Source: an uncultured Pseudoxanthomonas sp. (GTDB lineage Bacteria > Pseudomonadota > Gammaproteobacteria > Xanthomonadales > Xanthomonadaceae). Taken from it: 8,731 nt of DNA. The stretch is taken from NCBI GenBank assembly GCA_946886405.1, contig CAMPIO010000122.1, positions 1-8,731 on the forward strand. The letters are read 5' to 3'. A program made the position numbers and the translations under genes. Below the pieces are notes generated by a model. The model had not been told where the DNA came from. It did no database searches and saw only the letters and a program-made list of their open reading frames with translations. Positions 1 through 7,027 of the stretch are shown here, one piece after another. Each line of letters starts with the position of its first letter. Within the stretch, counting starts at the first letter, position 1.

Positions 1-471
1 CCCCACGATGGCAGCCAGCGGACCGAGGCTGTCGGCGACGCGCTGCGCCGCCTCCGCGAACATCGGCAGCGTCGCCCGTCGCCCGCTGCTGCGGCCATGC
101 GCGGGCTGGTCGAACGCCACCACCGCATAGCCGGCACGGCGCAGCGGTTCCACCCATGGCAGGAAGCGCAGGCCGAAGCTGGACCAGCCATGCACGAGCA
201 GTACGGTCGGCTGATGCTGCGGGTCACCCCACGTATAGGTGGCGATGCGCTCGCGACCAAAGGCGAGCTCGCCGATACGGGCACCGCCGGTCTCGGCCTG
301 GCGGGCGCGGGTGCGCGAGCCGGGCATCGGCGTGCAGAACAGCTGGAACGCGCGGGCCAGCGTGCTGCGCGGCGCCAGCCAGCTGCCGATGGCGAAACGC
401 GCGTTGAGCAGCGACAGTATCCATGATTTGCGAACGGTCGTGCTATTTCGTGGGGCAGTGACGGCGGCCAT
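1..471 (-). CDS. Alpha/beta hydrolase, N-terminal part (cut by window edge)
   Basis: The 157 visible codons read without a stop to the left edge, so the C-terminal part is missing. The protein has a basic/hydrophobic N-terminal stretch (residues 14-50), then strand-rich sequence leading to HGWSS (94-98), the His-Gly oxyanion-hole motif of alpha/beta hydrolases, and VVAFDQPAHGRSSG (117-130), the conserved Asp-x-x-x-x-Gly loop after the next strand. The last visible residues, AIVG, lie where the nucleophile elbow (GxSxG) would begin, so the catalytic Ser, Asp and His are outside the window. The ATG at 471 is supported by GAGG eight bases upstream. The gene starts 18 bp after the TetR stop on the same strand, which suggests co-transcription. 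The substrate is unknown; esterase or another carboxyl-hydrolase activity is typical of the fold. The fold is near certain, the specific function is not. Confidence 0.85.
   Translation of the reverse strand, partial: MAAVTAPRNSTTVRKSWILSLLNARFAIGSWLAPRSTLARAFQLFCTPMPGSRTRARQAETGGARIGELAFGRERIATYTWGDPQHQPTVLLVHGWSSFGLRFLPWVEPLRRAGYAVVAFDQPAHGRSSGRRATLPMFAEAAQRVADSLGPLAAIVG
430..449. promoter_or_regulatory. Operator-like copy inside the hydrolase gene
   Basis: The plus-strand sequence CGAACGGTCGTGCTATTTC (431-449) matches 16 of 19 bases of the minus-strand sequence at 1117-1135 in the tetR promoter. It has the same imperfect dyad core (ACG, two bases, CGT, with flanking G and C). It lies within codons 8-14 of the hydrolase. 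A role as a second TetR binding site is inference; it could act as a roadblock or looping site, or be a coincidence. Confidence 0.35.
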
Positions 472-489
472 GACGGAGACCTCGGGGAA

Positions 490-1110
490 TCAGGCGGAAG
501 GGGAAACGGCGGGGGCGCCGTAGGACGCCAGCAGGCGGTCCAGCGAACGGCGGGCAAGCAACGGCGCCTGGGCGGCGTCGTAAAGACGGGCATCGTGCAG
601 GCCCTGTGCGAGGGCGAACAGTTCGAACGCCAGCAGCAAGGGATCGGTGGCCGGCGCCAGTTCGCCGGTGTCGACACACATGCCGATCGCCTTCATCAGC
701 TGCTGGCGAAGCTGGCGCAGCCAGTCGACGATGCGGTCCTGCAGCAGACCGGGCCGCGCGTCGTATTCGTGGGCGGCAGCCAGGATCACGCAGCCATCGT
801 GGTTGTCGCAGACCCAGCGGAACCAGTTTTCCATGATCGCGCGCAGGCGCGGCAGGCCACGCGGCAGGCCCACTGCCGGCACGATCACCGCTTTCGCATA
901 GCGCTCGGCCGTCCATTCCAGCACGGTGAGCTGCAGGTCCTCGCGGGAACCGAAATGGGCGAACACGCCGCTCTTGGACATGCCGGCGGCCGTCGCGAGC
1001 TCCCCGATCGACAGCCCTTCCAGCCCGTGGCGGGCGGCGATGTCGTAGGCCCGCGCGACGATCATCTCGCGGGTGGCATTGCCCTTGTGGGTAGCGGCTT
1101 GCGGCGTCAT
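490..1110 (-). CDS. TetR/AcrR-family transcriptional regulator
   Basis: The product is 206 residues, the usual size for TetR repressors. Residues 12-32 form the first helix, and residues 33-58 contain the helix-turn-helix (LSIGELATAAGMSKSGVFAHF) ending in the typical HFGSRE turn into helix 4. The remainder (about 65-195) is helical with no recognisable ligand signature, as expected for the divergent ligand-binding and dimerisation domain. The start at 1110 gives MTPQ; the frame stays open far upstream, but that is the antisense of leucine dehydrogenase. No ribosome binding site precedes this ATG, and a possible -10 ends seven bases before it, so the mRNA may be leaderless. It probably represses itself and the downstream hydrolase gene through the dyad at 1121-1136. 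Whether it also controls the divergent leucine dehydrogenase is open. The inducer is unknown. Confidence 0.93.
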   Translation of the reverse strand: MTPQAATHKGNATREMIVARAYDIAARHGLEGLSIGELATAAGMSKSGVFAHFGSREDLQLTVLEWTAERYAKAVIVPAVGLPRGLPRLRAIMENWFRWVCDNHDGCVILAAAHEYDARPGLLQDRIVDWLRQLRQQLMKAIGMCVDTGELAPATDPLLLAFELFALAQGLHDARLYDAAQAPLLARRSLDRLLASYGAPAVSPSA

Positions 1111-1145
1111 GGAACAGGAATAGCACGGTCGTTCGATTCCAACAA
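1111..1145 (-). promoter_or_regulatory. tetR promoter with overlapping TetR-type operator
   Basis: Read on the minus strand there is a weak -35 TTGTTG (1140-1145), a 17-bp spacer and a weak -10 TATTCC (1117-1122), placing the transcription start at or next to the ATG at 1110. The spacer and -10 are covered by the imperfect 16-bp dyad TCGAACGACCGTGCTA (minus strand, 1121-1136), in which 10 of 16 positions are symmetric with core ACG-nn-CGT. A TetR dimer bound here would block RNA polymerase, the standard autorepression arrangement. The promoter boxes alone are weak; the dyad and its second copy at 430-449 make the call more credible. Confidence 0.45.
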
Positions 1146-1154
1146 GAGGCCGGA

Positions 1155-1175
1155 GGTCACCGGCTGCCGGCGACC
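1155..1175. promoter_or_regulatory. 21-bp dyad in the divergent tetR/leucine dehydrogenase region
   Basis: Arms GGTCACCGGC (1155-1164) and GCCGGCGACC (1166-1175) are inverted repeats around one central base, matching at 9 of 10 positions. A one-base centre cannot form an RNA hairpin easily, so a DNA-binding site for a dimeric regulator is the better reading. The sequence is unrelated to the TetR-type dyad at 1121-1136, so a different regulator would be expected. In GC-rich DNA some such dyads occur by chance. Confidence 0.3.
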
Positions 1176-1219
1176 GCCTGTCATCTCGCCGGAGACCGAT
1201 TGGATTAGACTGGCGCCCT

Positions 1220-1262
1220 GCGACGACCACGGCACGAACCGGAAACGTCGCTTTTTTCTTTT
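1220..1262 (+). terminator. Terminator-like hairpin and T-tract in the leucine dehydrogenase leader
   Basis: GCGACG (1220-1225) pairs with CGTCGC (1246-1251); inside the 20-base loop CGG (1230-1232) can pair with CCG (1239-1241). The stem is followed directly by six T, one C and four more T (1252-1262). This has the form of a rho-independent terminator on the plus strand, but it points into leucine dehydrogenase, 68 bp before its ATG, and no plus-strand gene precedes it. It may attenuate leucine dehydrogenase transcription or stop antisense transcription from behind tetR. The stem is short, so the call is tentative. Confidence 0.4.
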
Positions 1263-1329
1263 CTGACCACCCGTTAGCCGCCCAGAAGGCAAGCCCGCGC
1301 CGGTCCCACCCGCGCACCGGAGCCCACCC

Positions 1330-2430
1330 ATGATTTTCGAAACGCTCGACACCTCCGGCCACGAACAGGTCGTCTTCTGCCACAACCCGGATGCCGGGCT
1401 GAAGGCCATCATCGCCATCCACAGCACGGTGCTGGGCCCGGCATTGGGCGGCGTGCGCCTGCGCCCGTACGCCGACAGCGCGCTGGCGCTCAACGATGCG
1501 CTGCGCCTGAGCCGCACCATGACCTACAAGAACGCGCTGGCCGGCCTGAACGTCGGCGGCGGCAAGGCCGTCATCATCGGTGACAGCAGCGTGGACAAGA
1601 CCGAGGTGCTGTTCCGCAGCTTCGGCCGTTATGTGGATTCGCTGGGTGGACGCTACATCACCGCCGAGGACGTCGGCACCGACGTCAACGACATGGAGAA
1701 CGTCTACCGCGAGACCGAGTACGTGGTGGGCGTGCACCAGGTGCACGGCGGCTCCGGCGACCCGGCCCCGTTCACCGCCTATGGTGCGCTGCAGGGCCTG
1801 ATGGCCACCTTGAACCGCAAGTTCGGCAACGAAGAGATCGGCAAGTACAGCTTCGCCGTGCAGGGACTGGGCCATATCGGCATGGAGTACGTGAAGCTGC
1901 TGAAGGAACGCGGCGCCAAGCTGTTCGTCACCGACCTCAACCCGGCGCTGGTCGAACACGCGGTGGAGGAATACGGCGCCGAAGCCGTCAAACCCGACGA
2001 GATCTACGACCTGCCAGTCGACGTCTTCAGCCCGTGCGCGCTGGAGTACGCCATCAACGAGCAGACCCTGCCCCGCCTGAAGGCCAAGGTCATCTGCGGC
2101 ACCGCCAACAACCAGATGTCGCATGTCACCGGCGTGGAAGCCGCCAAGCGCGGCATCCTGTATGCGCCGGATTACGCCGTGAACGCGGGCGGCGTGATGA
2201 ACGTGTCGCTTGAGATCGACGGCTACAATCGCGAACGTGCGATGCGCATGATGCGCACCATCTACCACACCGTCGGCAAGATCTTCGACCTGGCGGAGAA
2301 GGAAAACATCGCGCCGCAGTACGCCGCCGACCGCATCGCCGAAGCTCGCATGACCGCGATCGGCAAGCTGAAGCTGCCGCTGGGCCGCACCGCGCCGCGC
2401 TTCATGGGGCATCTGCGCGGCGAACACTGA
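1330..2430 (+). CDS. ldh: Leucine dehydrogenase (Glu/Leu/Phe/Val dehydrogenase family)
   Basis: This cytosolic enzyme (EC 1.4.1.9; also named bcd in Bacillus) reversibly deaminates leucine, and usually valine and isoleucine, to the 2-oxo acids with NAD. The 366-residue length matches the family. The N-terminal domain carries [12 protein letters not shown] (36-47), [18 protein letters not shown] (64-81) with the two expected active-site lysines K67 and K79, and the catalytic aspartate D114 in TAEDVGTD. The Rossmann domain has GLGHIG (179-184) for [14 protein letters not shown] segment (143-152) is also characteristic. The ATG at 1330 is preceded by GGAG seven bases upstream. The next gene encodes a later step of leucine breakdown. 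Valine or phenylalanine dehydrogenase are the alternatives; overall similarity favours leucine. The reverse reaction could also supply leucine-type precursors for iso-branched fatty acids. Confidence 0.93.
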   Translation: MIFETLDTSGHEQVVFCHNPDAGLKAIIAIHSTVLGPALGGVRLRPYADSALALNDALRLSRTMTYKNALAGLNVGGGKAVIIGDSSVDKTEVLFRSFGRYVDSLGGRYITAEDVGTDVNDMENVYRETEYVVGVHQVHGGSGDPAPFTAYGALQGLMATLNRKFGNEEIGKYSFAVQGLGHIGMEYVKLLKERGAKLFVTDLNPALVEHAVEEYGAEAVKPDEIYDLPVDVFSPCALEYAINEQTLPRLKAKVICGTANNQMSHVTGVEAAKRGILYAPDYAVNAGGVMNVSLEIDGYNRERAMRMMRTIYHTVGKIFDLAEKENIAPQYAADRIAEARMTAIGKLKLPLGRTAPRFMGHLRGEH

Positions 2431-2470
2431 CGTACGACGCCGTACCGAAAACTGGAAGTTGGGCCGCAAT

Positions 2471-2480
2471 AGGAGGGAGG
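2471..2480 (+). promoter_or_regulatory. Strong ribosome binding site that fixes the isovaleryl-CoA dehydrogenase start
   Basis: AGGAGGGAGG holds a full AGGAGG nine bases before the ATG at 2486 and a second GGGAGG five bases before it. This decides for the ATG at 2486 over the in-frame TTG at 2459, which lies upstream of this site. Confidence 0.8.
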
Positions 2481-2485
2481 ACCGA

Positions 2486-3658
2486 ATGCGACCGGATACC
2501 GTCAGCGGGTTTCCGCTGGGCGAAGAATTGGATGCGCTGCGCGAGGCCGTGCAGCGGTTCGCGCAGACCGAGATCGCGCCGCGTGCGGCGCAGATCGACC
2601 ACGACAACATGTTCCCGCAGGCCCTGTGGCCCAAGCTGGGCGAGCTGGGCCTGCTGGGCATCACCGTGGACCCCGAATTCGGCGGCAGCGGCATGGGCTA
2701 CCTGGCCCACCTGGTCGCGATGGAGGAGATCTCGCGCGCCTCCGGCTCGGTCGGCCTGAGCTATGGCGCGCATTCCAACCTGTGCGTCTCCAACCTCTAT
2801 CTCAACGGCAGTGCCGCGCAGCGCGCGACGTACCTGCCGAAGCTGTGCAGCGGCGAGTGGAAGGGCGCGCTGGCGATGAGCGAGCCGGGTGCGGGGTCCG
2901 ACGTGGTGGGCTCGATGAGCTGTCGCGCCGAGTTGCGTGACGGCGTCTGGGTCGCCAACGGCAACAAGATGTGGATCACCAACGGACCGGAAGCCGACGT
3001 GCTGCTGGTCTACATGCGCACCGCCGGCAAGGACGCGGGCAGCAAATGCATGACCGCCTTCATCGTCGAGCGCGGCATGAAGGGATTCTCCACCGCGCAG
3101 AAGCTGGACAAGCTGGGCATGCGCGGCAGCAACACCTGCGAACTGGTGTTCGAGAACTGCGAGATCCCCGCCGAGAACGTGCTGGGTGACGTGAACCAGG
3201 GCGTGCGCGTGCTGATGAGCGGCCTGAACACCGAGCGACTGGTGCTGAGCGGCGGACCGATCGGCCTGATGCAGGCGGCGCTCGACATCACCCTTCCCTA
3301 CGTGCGCGAGCGCAAGCAGTTCGACGCGGCCATCGGCACCTTCGGCCTGATGCAGGGCAAGCTGGCCGACATGTACACCGCGCTGCAGTCCAGCCGCGCC
3401 TTCGCCTACCAGGTGGCGCGCGGCTTCGACGAAGGCCAGGGCTCGCGCGCCGCGGCAGCCGGTTGTCTGCTGCATGCGTCGGAAGCCGCCGTACAGGTGA
3501 CGCTGGAAGCGATCCAGTCGCTGGGGGGCAACGGCTACATCAACGAGTACCCGGCCGGCCGCCTGCTTCGCGATGCGAAGCTCTATGCGATCGGTGCCGG
3601 CACCAACGAGATCCGCCGCATGCTGATCGGGCGCGAACTGTTCGACGGACGCGGCTGA
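2486..3658 (+). CDS. ivd: Isovaleryl-CoA dehydrogenase (FAD-dependent)
   Basis: The enzyme oxidises isovaleryl-CoA to 3-methylcrotonyl-CoA, the third step of leucine catabolism, passing electrons to electron-transfer flavoprotein (bacterial name liuA). The 390 residues show the acyl-CoA dehydrogenase order: helical N-domain, beta-domain with [11 protein letters not shown] (130-140) and MWITNG (162-167), and helical C-domain with GGNGY (347-351). The family-specific sign is the catalytic base: glutamate sits in [12 protein letters not shown] (E250), while the position used by most other acyl-CoA dehydrogenases is glycine (G370 in AIGAGTNE). This is the known isovaleryl-CoA dehydrogenase arrangement (E254/G374 in the human enzyme). 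It lies 55 bp after leucine dehydrogenase on the same strand and is probably co-transcribed. The methylcrotonyl-CoA carboxylase genes often found next to it are not in the window; the next gene is convergent. Confidence 0.95.
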   Translation: MRPDTVSGFPLGEELDALREAVQRFAQTEIAPRAAQIDHDNMFPQALWPKLGELGLLGITVDPEFGGSGMGYLAHLVAMEEISRASGSVGLSYGAHSNLCVSNLYLNGSAAQRATYLPKLCSGEWKGALAMSEPGAGSDVVGSMSCRAELRDGVWVANGNKMWITNGPEADVLLVYMRTAGKDAGSKCMTAFIVERGMKGFSTAQKLDKLGMRGSNTCELVFENCEIPAENVLGDVNQGVRVLMSGLNTERLVLSGGPIGLMQAALDITLPYVRERKQFDAAIGTFGLMQGKLADMYTALQSSRAFAYQVARGFDEGQGSRAAAAGCLLHASEAAVQVTLEAIQSLGGNGYINEYPAGRLLRDAKLYAIGAGTNEIRRMLIGRELFDGRG

Positions 3659-3679
3659 TCCGACCAGGCGGACGCCCCG

Positions 3680-5950
3680 TCAGTCGTACGCGGGCGTGGG
3701 CTTGCGCATGCGTTGCTCGATGTCGCGGATGACCTGCGGGATGTCTGCGGGCGGCTGCGGAGGCGCCAGGTGGTAGCCCTGGGCCGCATGGCAACCCATT
3801 GCGGCCAGCAAGGACAGCGTATGCGCGTCCTCCACCCCTTCCGCGACCACGTCCAGGCCGAGTTCTTCGGCCAGTTCCAGCGTCGAACGCACGATCGCAT
3901 CGTCGGCCATGGTCCGCCCCATGCGCGAAACGAACGTCCGGTCGAGTTTCAGCACCCGGATGGGCATCTGCTGCAGGTAGGCGAGCGAGCTGTGGCCGGT
4001 GCCATAGTCGTCGATGGACAGGATCACGCCGAGCGCGTGCAGCGCGCCGAGGGCATGCATGGCCCGGACGGGATCGGCCATGGCACTGGATTCGGTGATC
4101 TCCAGCTCCAGCGCATGCGCGGGCAGGCCGTTCGCTGACAGGCGCCCGGCCACCCAGTCGACGAGATCGGGATCGGCCAGATTGCGCGGCGACAGGTTGA
4201 CCGCGACATCCAGCGACAGGTCCTCGTTCCGCCACGCAGCGCACTGCGCGAGAGCCAGATCCAGCACGACCTGCACCAGGTCGCGCGCCATCTCGGTCTG
4301 CTCGATCGCGCCGATGAAGGCGGACGGCGGCAGCAGGCCTTCGCGCGGATGCTGCCATCGCACCAGCGCCTCCACACCCGAGACACGCCCGCTGGCCAGG
4401 ACCAGTTTGGGTTGGTAGTGCACCACCAGTTCGCCGCGCCGGATGGCATCGTGGAACTCGTTGAGCAGCAGCAGGCGACGCGAATCCTGCGTATCCAGCT
4501 CGTCGACGAAGGCCTCGACCCGTGACTGCCGCTGCTTGGCCGCGCGCATCGCGGCGCTGGCGCTCCTCATCAGGCGTTCGGCATCCGTGCCGTCTTCCGG
4601 CGACGTGGCCACGCCGATGCTTGCGGCCGCGTGCAGGCTGATGCCGTCGAGCGCCAGCGGTTCCGCCAGCGAGGCCTGCAAGCGCCAGGCGCACTCGATG
4701 GCGCGCTTGCCAGCCGAAGGTCCGACGAGCAGCACGCCGAACTCGTCGCCTCCCAGGCGGGCGAGCACGTCGTCCGCCTTGAGCTCCGCGTTCCAGCGGT
4801 GAGCGAGCGCTACCAGCATTCGGTCGCCGACCGGGTGACCGAAGGTGTCGTTCACGCCCTTGAAACGATCGACATCCAGGGCGAGGAGCGCCACCGTCTC
4901 CTGATCGGCGAACGCCTGCGACAAGCGGTGTTCCAGCTGCCGGCGGTTCGGAAACCCGGTCAGCGCGTCGGTCTGCGCCCAGTGGCTCAGCCGCCGCGCC
5001 TGCTGCCTCATGCGCGCGAGCAGGTGGCGTACGCGTATCCAGGTGAGGACCGTGATGATGATGCTCGTGATCGCCACGCCCGCCACGTCCACGCGGATGT
5101 CGAGGGTGTACTGCACCAGCAGCACGCCGGGTGCGATGAGGGTCGCCAGGGCCAGCGTAGCCAGGCGCCCGGGGGGGAAATCCCCGGCCTCGTGATCCCG
5201 GGGGGCGCGCAGTGCATGGAGGGAGGGATGCATCAGCGCAGCGCCCCACAACACGTGCGCCAGCAACCACATCGACTTCAGCGCAGGCGAGGGTTCGGAC
5301 ACACTCCTCACCGTCATGTGGAACAGCGCATCGGCGCCGGCCCACGCCATGAATCCCGCGGCAAGCAGCAGGAACGCCGGCGACCGCGCCTCGCGCGCCG
5401 TCGCGATCCACACCAGCAGGCCGAGCAGCAACAGGTCGATGACGGGATAGAACACACGGAGCAGTTGCGGTGCGGCATAGGTCGCGCCTGCCGTATAGGT
5501 CGGCAGGACGAGCAGTTCCCACGCCACCAGCGTCAAGCCGGTGAATACGATCAGCCCATCGAGCATGCCGGCGCGCTGGCGGCTGCCCGCGGGATCGCGC
5601 GCCAGACTCAGCAACGCGACGACGAACATCACGTAGGCAGCGACATACAGCACGTCGGCAAGGTTGATGCTGCGGCCGAAAGACCCGTCATTGTCGGTGG
5701 CCGCCTGTGCCACCTCGCCGGCCGTCAGCAAGACGTGCGCAACCAGCATCCAGACCCACGCGATACCGTCCAGTGGCCGATTGAGCCGCAGCCCGACGAT
5801 GCATCCCGCCACACCATAGAACGCGATCACGAAGTACGCGATGTCCGACACCAGCGGCGATGCGATCAACGGATGCAGCAGCGACATCGCACCGCCGATG
5901 CAGAGATAGCGCCTGCACTGCCGTGCACGCACGTCGCCCGCCGTCATCAC
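3680..5950 (-). CDS. Membrane-bound GGDEF-EAL protein (c-di-GMP signalling)
   Basis: About nine hydrophobic helices (residues 35-55, 64-82, 98-117, 129-148, 167-184, 192-211, 225-243, 262-281, 287-306 from the start chosen here) form an N-terminal sensor region, followed by GGDEF and EAL domains. The GGDEF domain has DALTGFPNR (328-336) and an intact GGDEF (400-404); the product-inhibition RxxD is replaced by KADD. The EAL domain keeps EAL (527-529), the N of NLSP (585), E of EITE (617), DDYGTG (647-652), K of LKLD (668), E of AEGVED (704) and Q of QGY (724), so phosphodiesterase activity is likely. Diguanylate cyclase activity is possible, or the GGDEF domain may only bind GTP as a regulator. 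GTG at 5950 has GGAGG eight bases upstream (5959-5963 on the plus strand); an ATG follows directly at 5947, and in-frame starts at 6037 (GTG), 6028 and 5887 are alternatives. The 3' end is 21 bp from the convergent ivd gene. Confidence 0.92.
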   Translation of the reverse strand: MMTAGDVRARQCRRYLCIGGAMSLLHPLIASPLVSDIAYFVIAFYGVAGCIVGLRLNRPLDGIAWVWMLVAHVLLTAGEVAQAATDNDGSFGRSINLADVLYVAAYVMFVVALLSLARDPAGSRQRAGMLDGLIVFTGLTLVAWELLVLPTYTAGATYAAPQLLRVFYPVIDLLLLGLLVWIATAREARSPAFLLLAAGFMAWAGADALFHMTVRSVSEPSPALKSMWLLAHVLWGAALMHPSLHALRAPRDHEAGDFPPGRLATLALATLIAPGVLLVQYTLDIRVDVAGVAITSIIITVLTWIRVRHLLARMRQQARRLSHWAQTDALTGFPNRRQLEHRLSQAFADQETVALLALDVDRFKGVNDTFGHPVGDRMLVALAHRWNAELKADDVLARLGGDEFGVLLVGPSAGKRAIECAWRLQASLAEPLALDGISLHAAASIGVATSPEDGTDAERLMRSASAAMRAAKQRQSRVEAFVDELDTQDSRRLLLLNEFHDAIRRGELVVHYQPKLVLASGRVSGVEALVRWQHPREGLLPPSAFIGAIEQTEMARDLVQVVLDLALAQCAAWRNEDLSLDVAVNLSPRNLADPDLVDWVAGRLSANGLPAHALELEITESSAMADPVRAMHALGALHALGVILSIDDYGTGHSSLAYLQQMPIRVLKLDRTFVSRMGRTMADDAIVRSTLELAEELGLDVVAEGVEDAHTLSLLAAMGCHAAQGYHLAPPQPPADIPQVIRDIEQRMRKPTPAYD

Positions 5951-6068
5951 GAGGCTGGCCTCCGCCACTCCTTCTTCCTGCGAAGCTCTGGTCACGCGCC
6001 GCCCACCCTGGCCTGATCGCGCGTGCATTAGAGGCACCGCCGCCGCAGCAGAACAAGCGCAGCGCTTC

Positions 6069-6086
6069 TAATGTCACTAACGTCAC
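6069..6086 (-). repeat. Tandem 9-bp direct repeat upstream of the GGDEF-EAL gene
   Basis: Read on the minus strand, GTGACGTTA (6078-6086) is followed immediately by GTGACATTA (6069-6077), one mismatch in nine. It is in the 175-bp gap between the DUF2189 stop and the GGDEF-EAL start, about 120 bp upstream of the chosen start codon. It is AT-richer than its surroundings and could be a regulator site or part of a promoter; no clear -10 box was found at the right distance. The rest of this gap holds no convincing terminator. Confidence 0.35.
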
Positions 6087-6125
6087 TTTACCGAGGTCGC
6101 AGCGCTGGACCCGTCCGACGGCGCC

Positions 6126-6899
6126 TCACGGCAGGGACGGCCACCCGGAAGCATCCAGCGTATCGCGGTACGCATGCCACGCGGCGTAGGCAAGCCACGG
6201 TATCAACACCGCCAATCCCAGCAACGCCGTGGCGAAGCCGATCGCCGTCAGCGTTACCAGCAGCAGGCCCCAGACCAGCATCACCCGCTTGTTCCGCATC
6301 ACCGCGTGTACGCTGGAAACGGCCGCCGTCACCATGTCGACATCGCGGTCGGCGATCATCGGCAGCGAAAATGCGGTGACGGCGAAGGTCAGCGCAGCGA
6401 ATACGGCCCCTACCCCCGATCCCAAGGCGAGGAACTCCCAGAACGCGCCCGGATCGCTCTCATCGAAGGGGAAGAAGGCACTGACCATCATGCCGGCGCG
6501 CGACCACAGCAGGATGATCACGCCCTGCCCCAGCGCGTAGACGCCTGCCTGGCCCAGCACACGCCCCGCCAGCAAGAAGGAATCGCGGAGCTTCGGCGTG
6601 CGCCCCTGTTCCAGCGCCCGGCTGACACAGTACAGGCCCACGCAGATCAGCGGCGCGACGAAGACGAACCCCGACAGCAGGGTTGCCAGCAAGGCGAAGC
6701 GCCCGAGTGAATACCCCAGCCAGGAAATGCCGGCACTCACCAGCACGATCACCCCGCCGAACAACAGCGTCAGCATGGGCGCGCGGCACAGGTCGCGCCA
6801 GCCGGCACGCAGCCAGCGCCATGGGGCACCCGCGTCCAGCACCTTGCACGGGACGACGAACGCCCTCGGTGCAGGTTCGGTCGGTGGCTCGTGTGACAT
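6126..6899 (-). CDS. DUF2189 family integral membrane protein
   Basis: The 257-residue protein matches the pattern I know for DUF2189: a short polar N-terminus (1-27), WRWLRAGWRDLCRAPMLTLLFGG (27-49), a glycine-rich second helix ending VAPLICVGLYCVSRALEQG (81-99), a WSRAGMMVSAFFPF segment (132-145), SLPMIADRDVDMVTA (178-192), the AVMRNKRVMLVWG loop (199-211) and a terminal WLAYAAWHAYRD (235-246). Five or six membrane helices are visible (about 43-61, 68-90, 117-141, 158-180 and 206-240). It is an inner-membrane protein of unknown function; no catalytic or transport motif is seen. The ATG at 6899 follows a purine-rich GGAGGAAGGGGGAAGG stretch that serves as ribosome binding site; an in-frame upstream extension to 6959 would lie beyond this site and is unlikely. 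It is divergent from the thiolase gene, with 128 bp between starts. Confidence 0.88.
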   Translation of the reverse strand: MSHEPPTEPAPRAFVVPCKVLDAGAPWRWLRAGWRDLCRAPMLTLLFGGVIVLVSAGISWLGYSLGRFALLATLLSGFVFVAPLICVGLYCVSRALEQGRTPKLRDSFLLAGRVLGQAGVYALGQGVIILLWSRAGMMVSAFFPFDESDPGAFWEFLALGSGVGAVFAALTFAVTAFSLPMIADRDVDMVTAAVSSVHAVMRNKRVMLVWGLLLVTLTAIGFATALLGLAVLIPWLAYAAWHAYRDTLDASGWPSLP

Positions 6900-6967
6900 G
6901 TCCTTCCCCCTTCCTCCGGAGAATACGCTGCGGACGGGCATCGGCCGGCCCTGTACCAACGGCCGAT

Positions 6968-6997
6968 TTGCCCGCCGTCGGGCCGGGGCGGGATAAT
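6968..6997 (+). promoter_or_regulatory. Sigma-70-type promoter for the thiolase gene
   Basis: A -35 TTGCCC (6968-6973; 4 of 6), an 18-bp spacer and a -10 GATAAT (6992-6997; 5 of 6) predict a transcription start near 7004 and a leader of about 24 bases. The ribosome binding site GGGAAG (7016-7021) is six bases before the ATG at 7028. Confidence 0.6.
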
Positions 6998-7027
6998 CAG
7001 GATCTCACTCCACGCGGGAAGTCCTCC

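Noticed and set aside
2432..2445. Small hairpin GTACG-ACGC-CGTAC after leucine dehydrogenase
   Set aside because: Only five pairs and no T-tract; too weak to call a terminator, and the next gene is probably co-transcribed.
490..2694. A 734-codon open frame on the minus strand containing TetR at its C-terminal end
   Set aside because: Upstream of 1110 it is the antisense of leucine dehydrogenase; the extra sequence is low in complexity and typical of GC-rich shadow frames. TetR domain homology begins at the 1110 start.
3659..3679. Bidirectional terminator between the convergent ivd and GGDEF-EAL genes
   Set aside because: The 21-bp gap and its surroundings show no convincing stem with a T-tract on either strand.
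4631..6016. A 461-codon open frame on the plus strand opposite the GGDEF-EAL gene
   Set aside because: It is rich in Arg, Gln and His with no domain, and the opposite strand encodes conserved GGDEF and EAL motifs.
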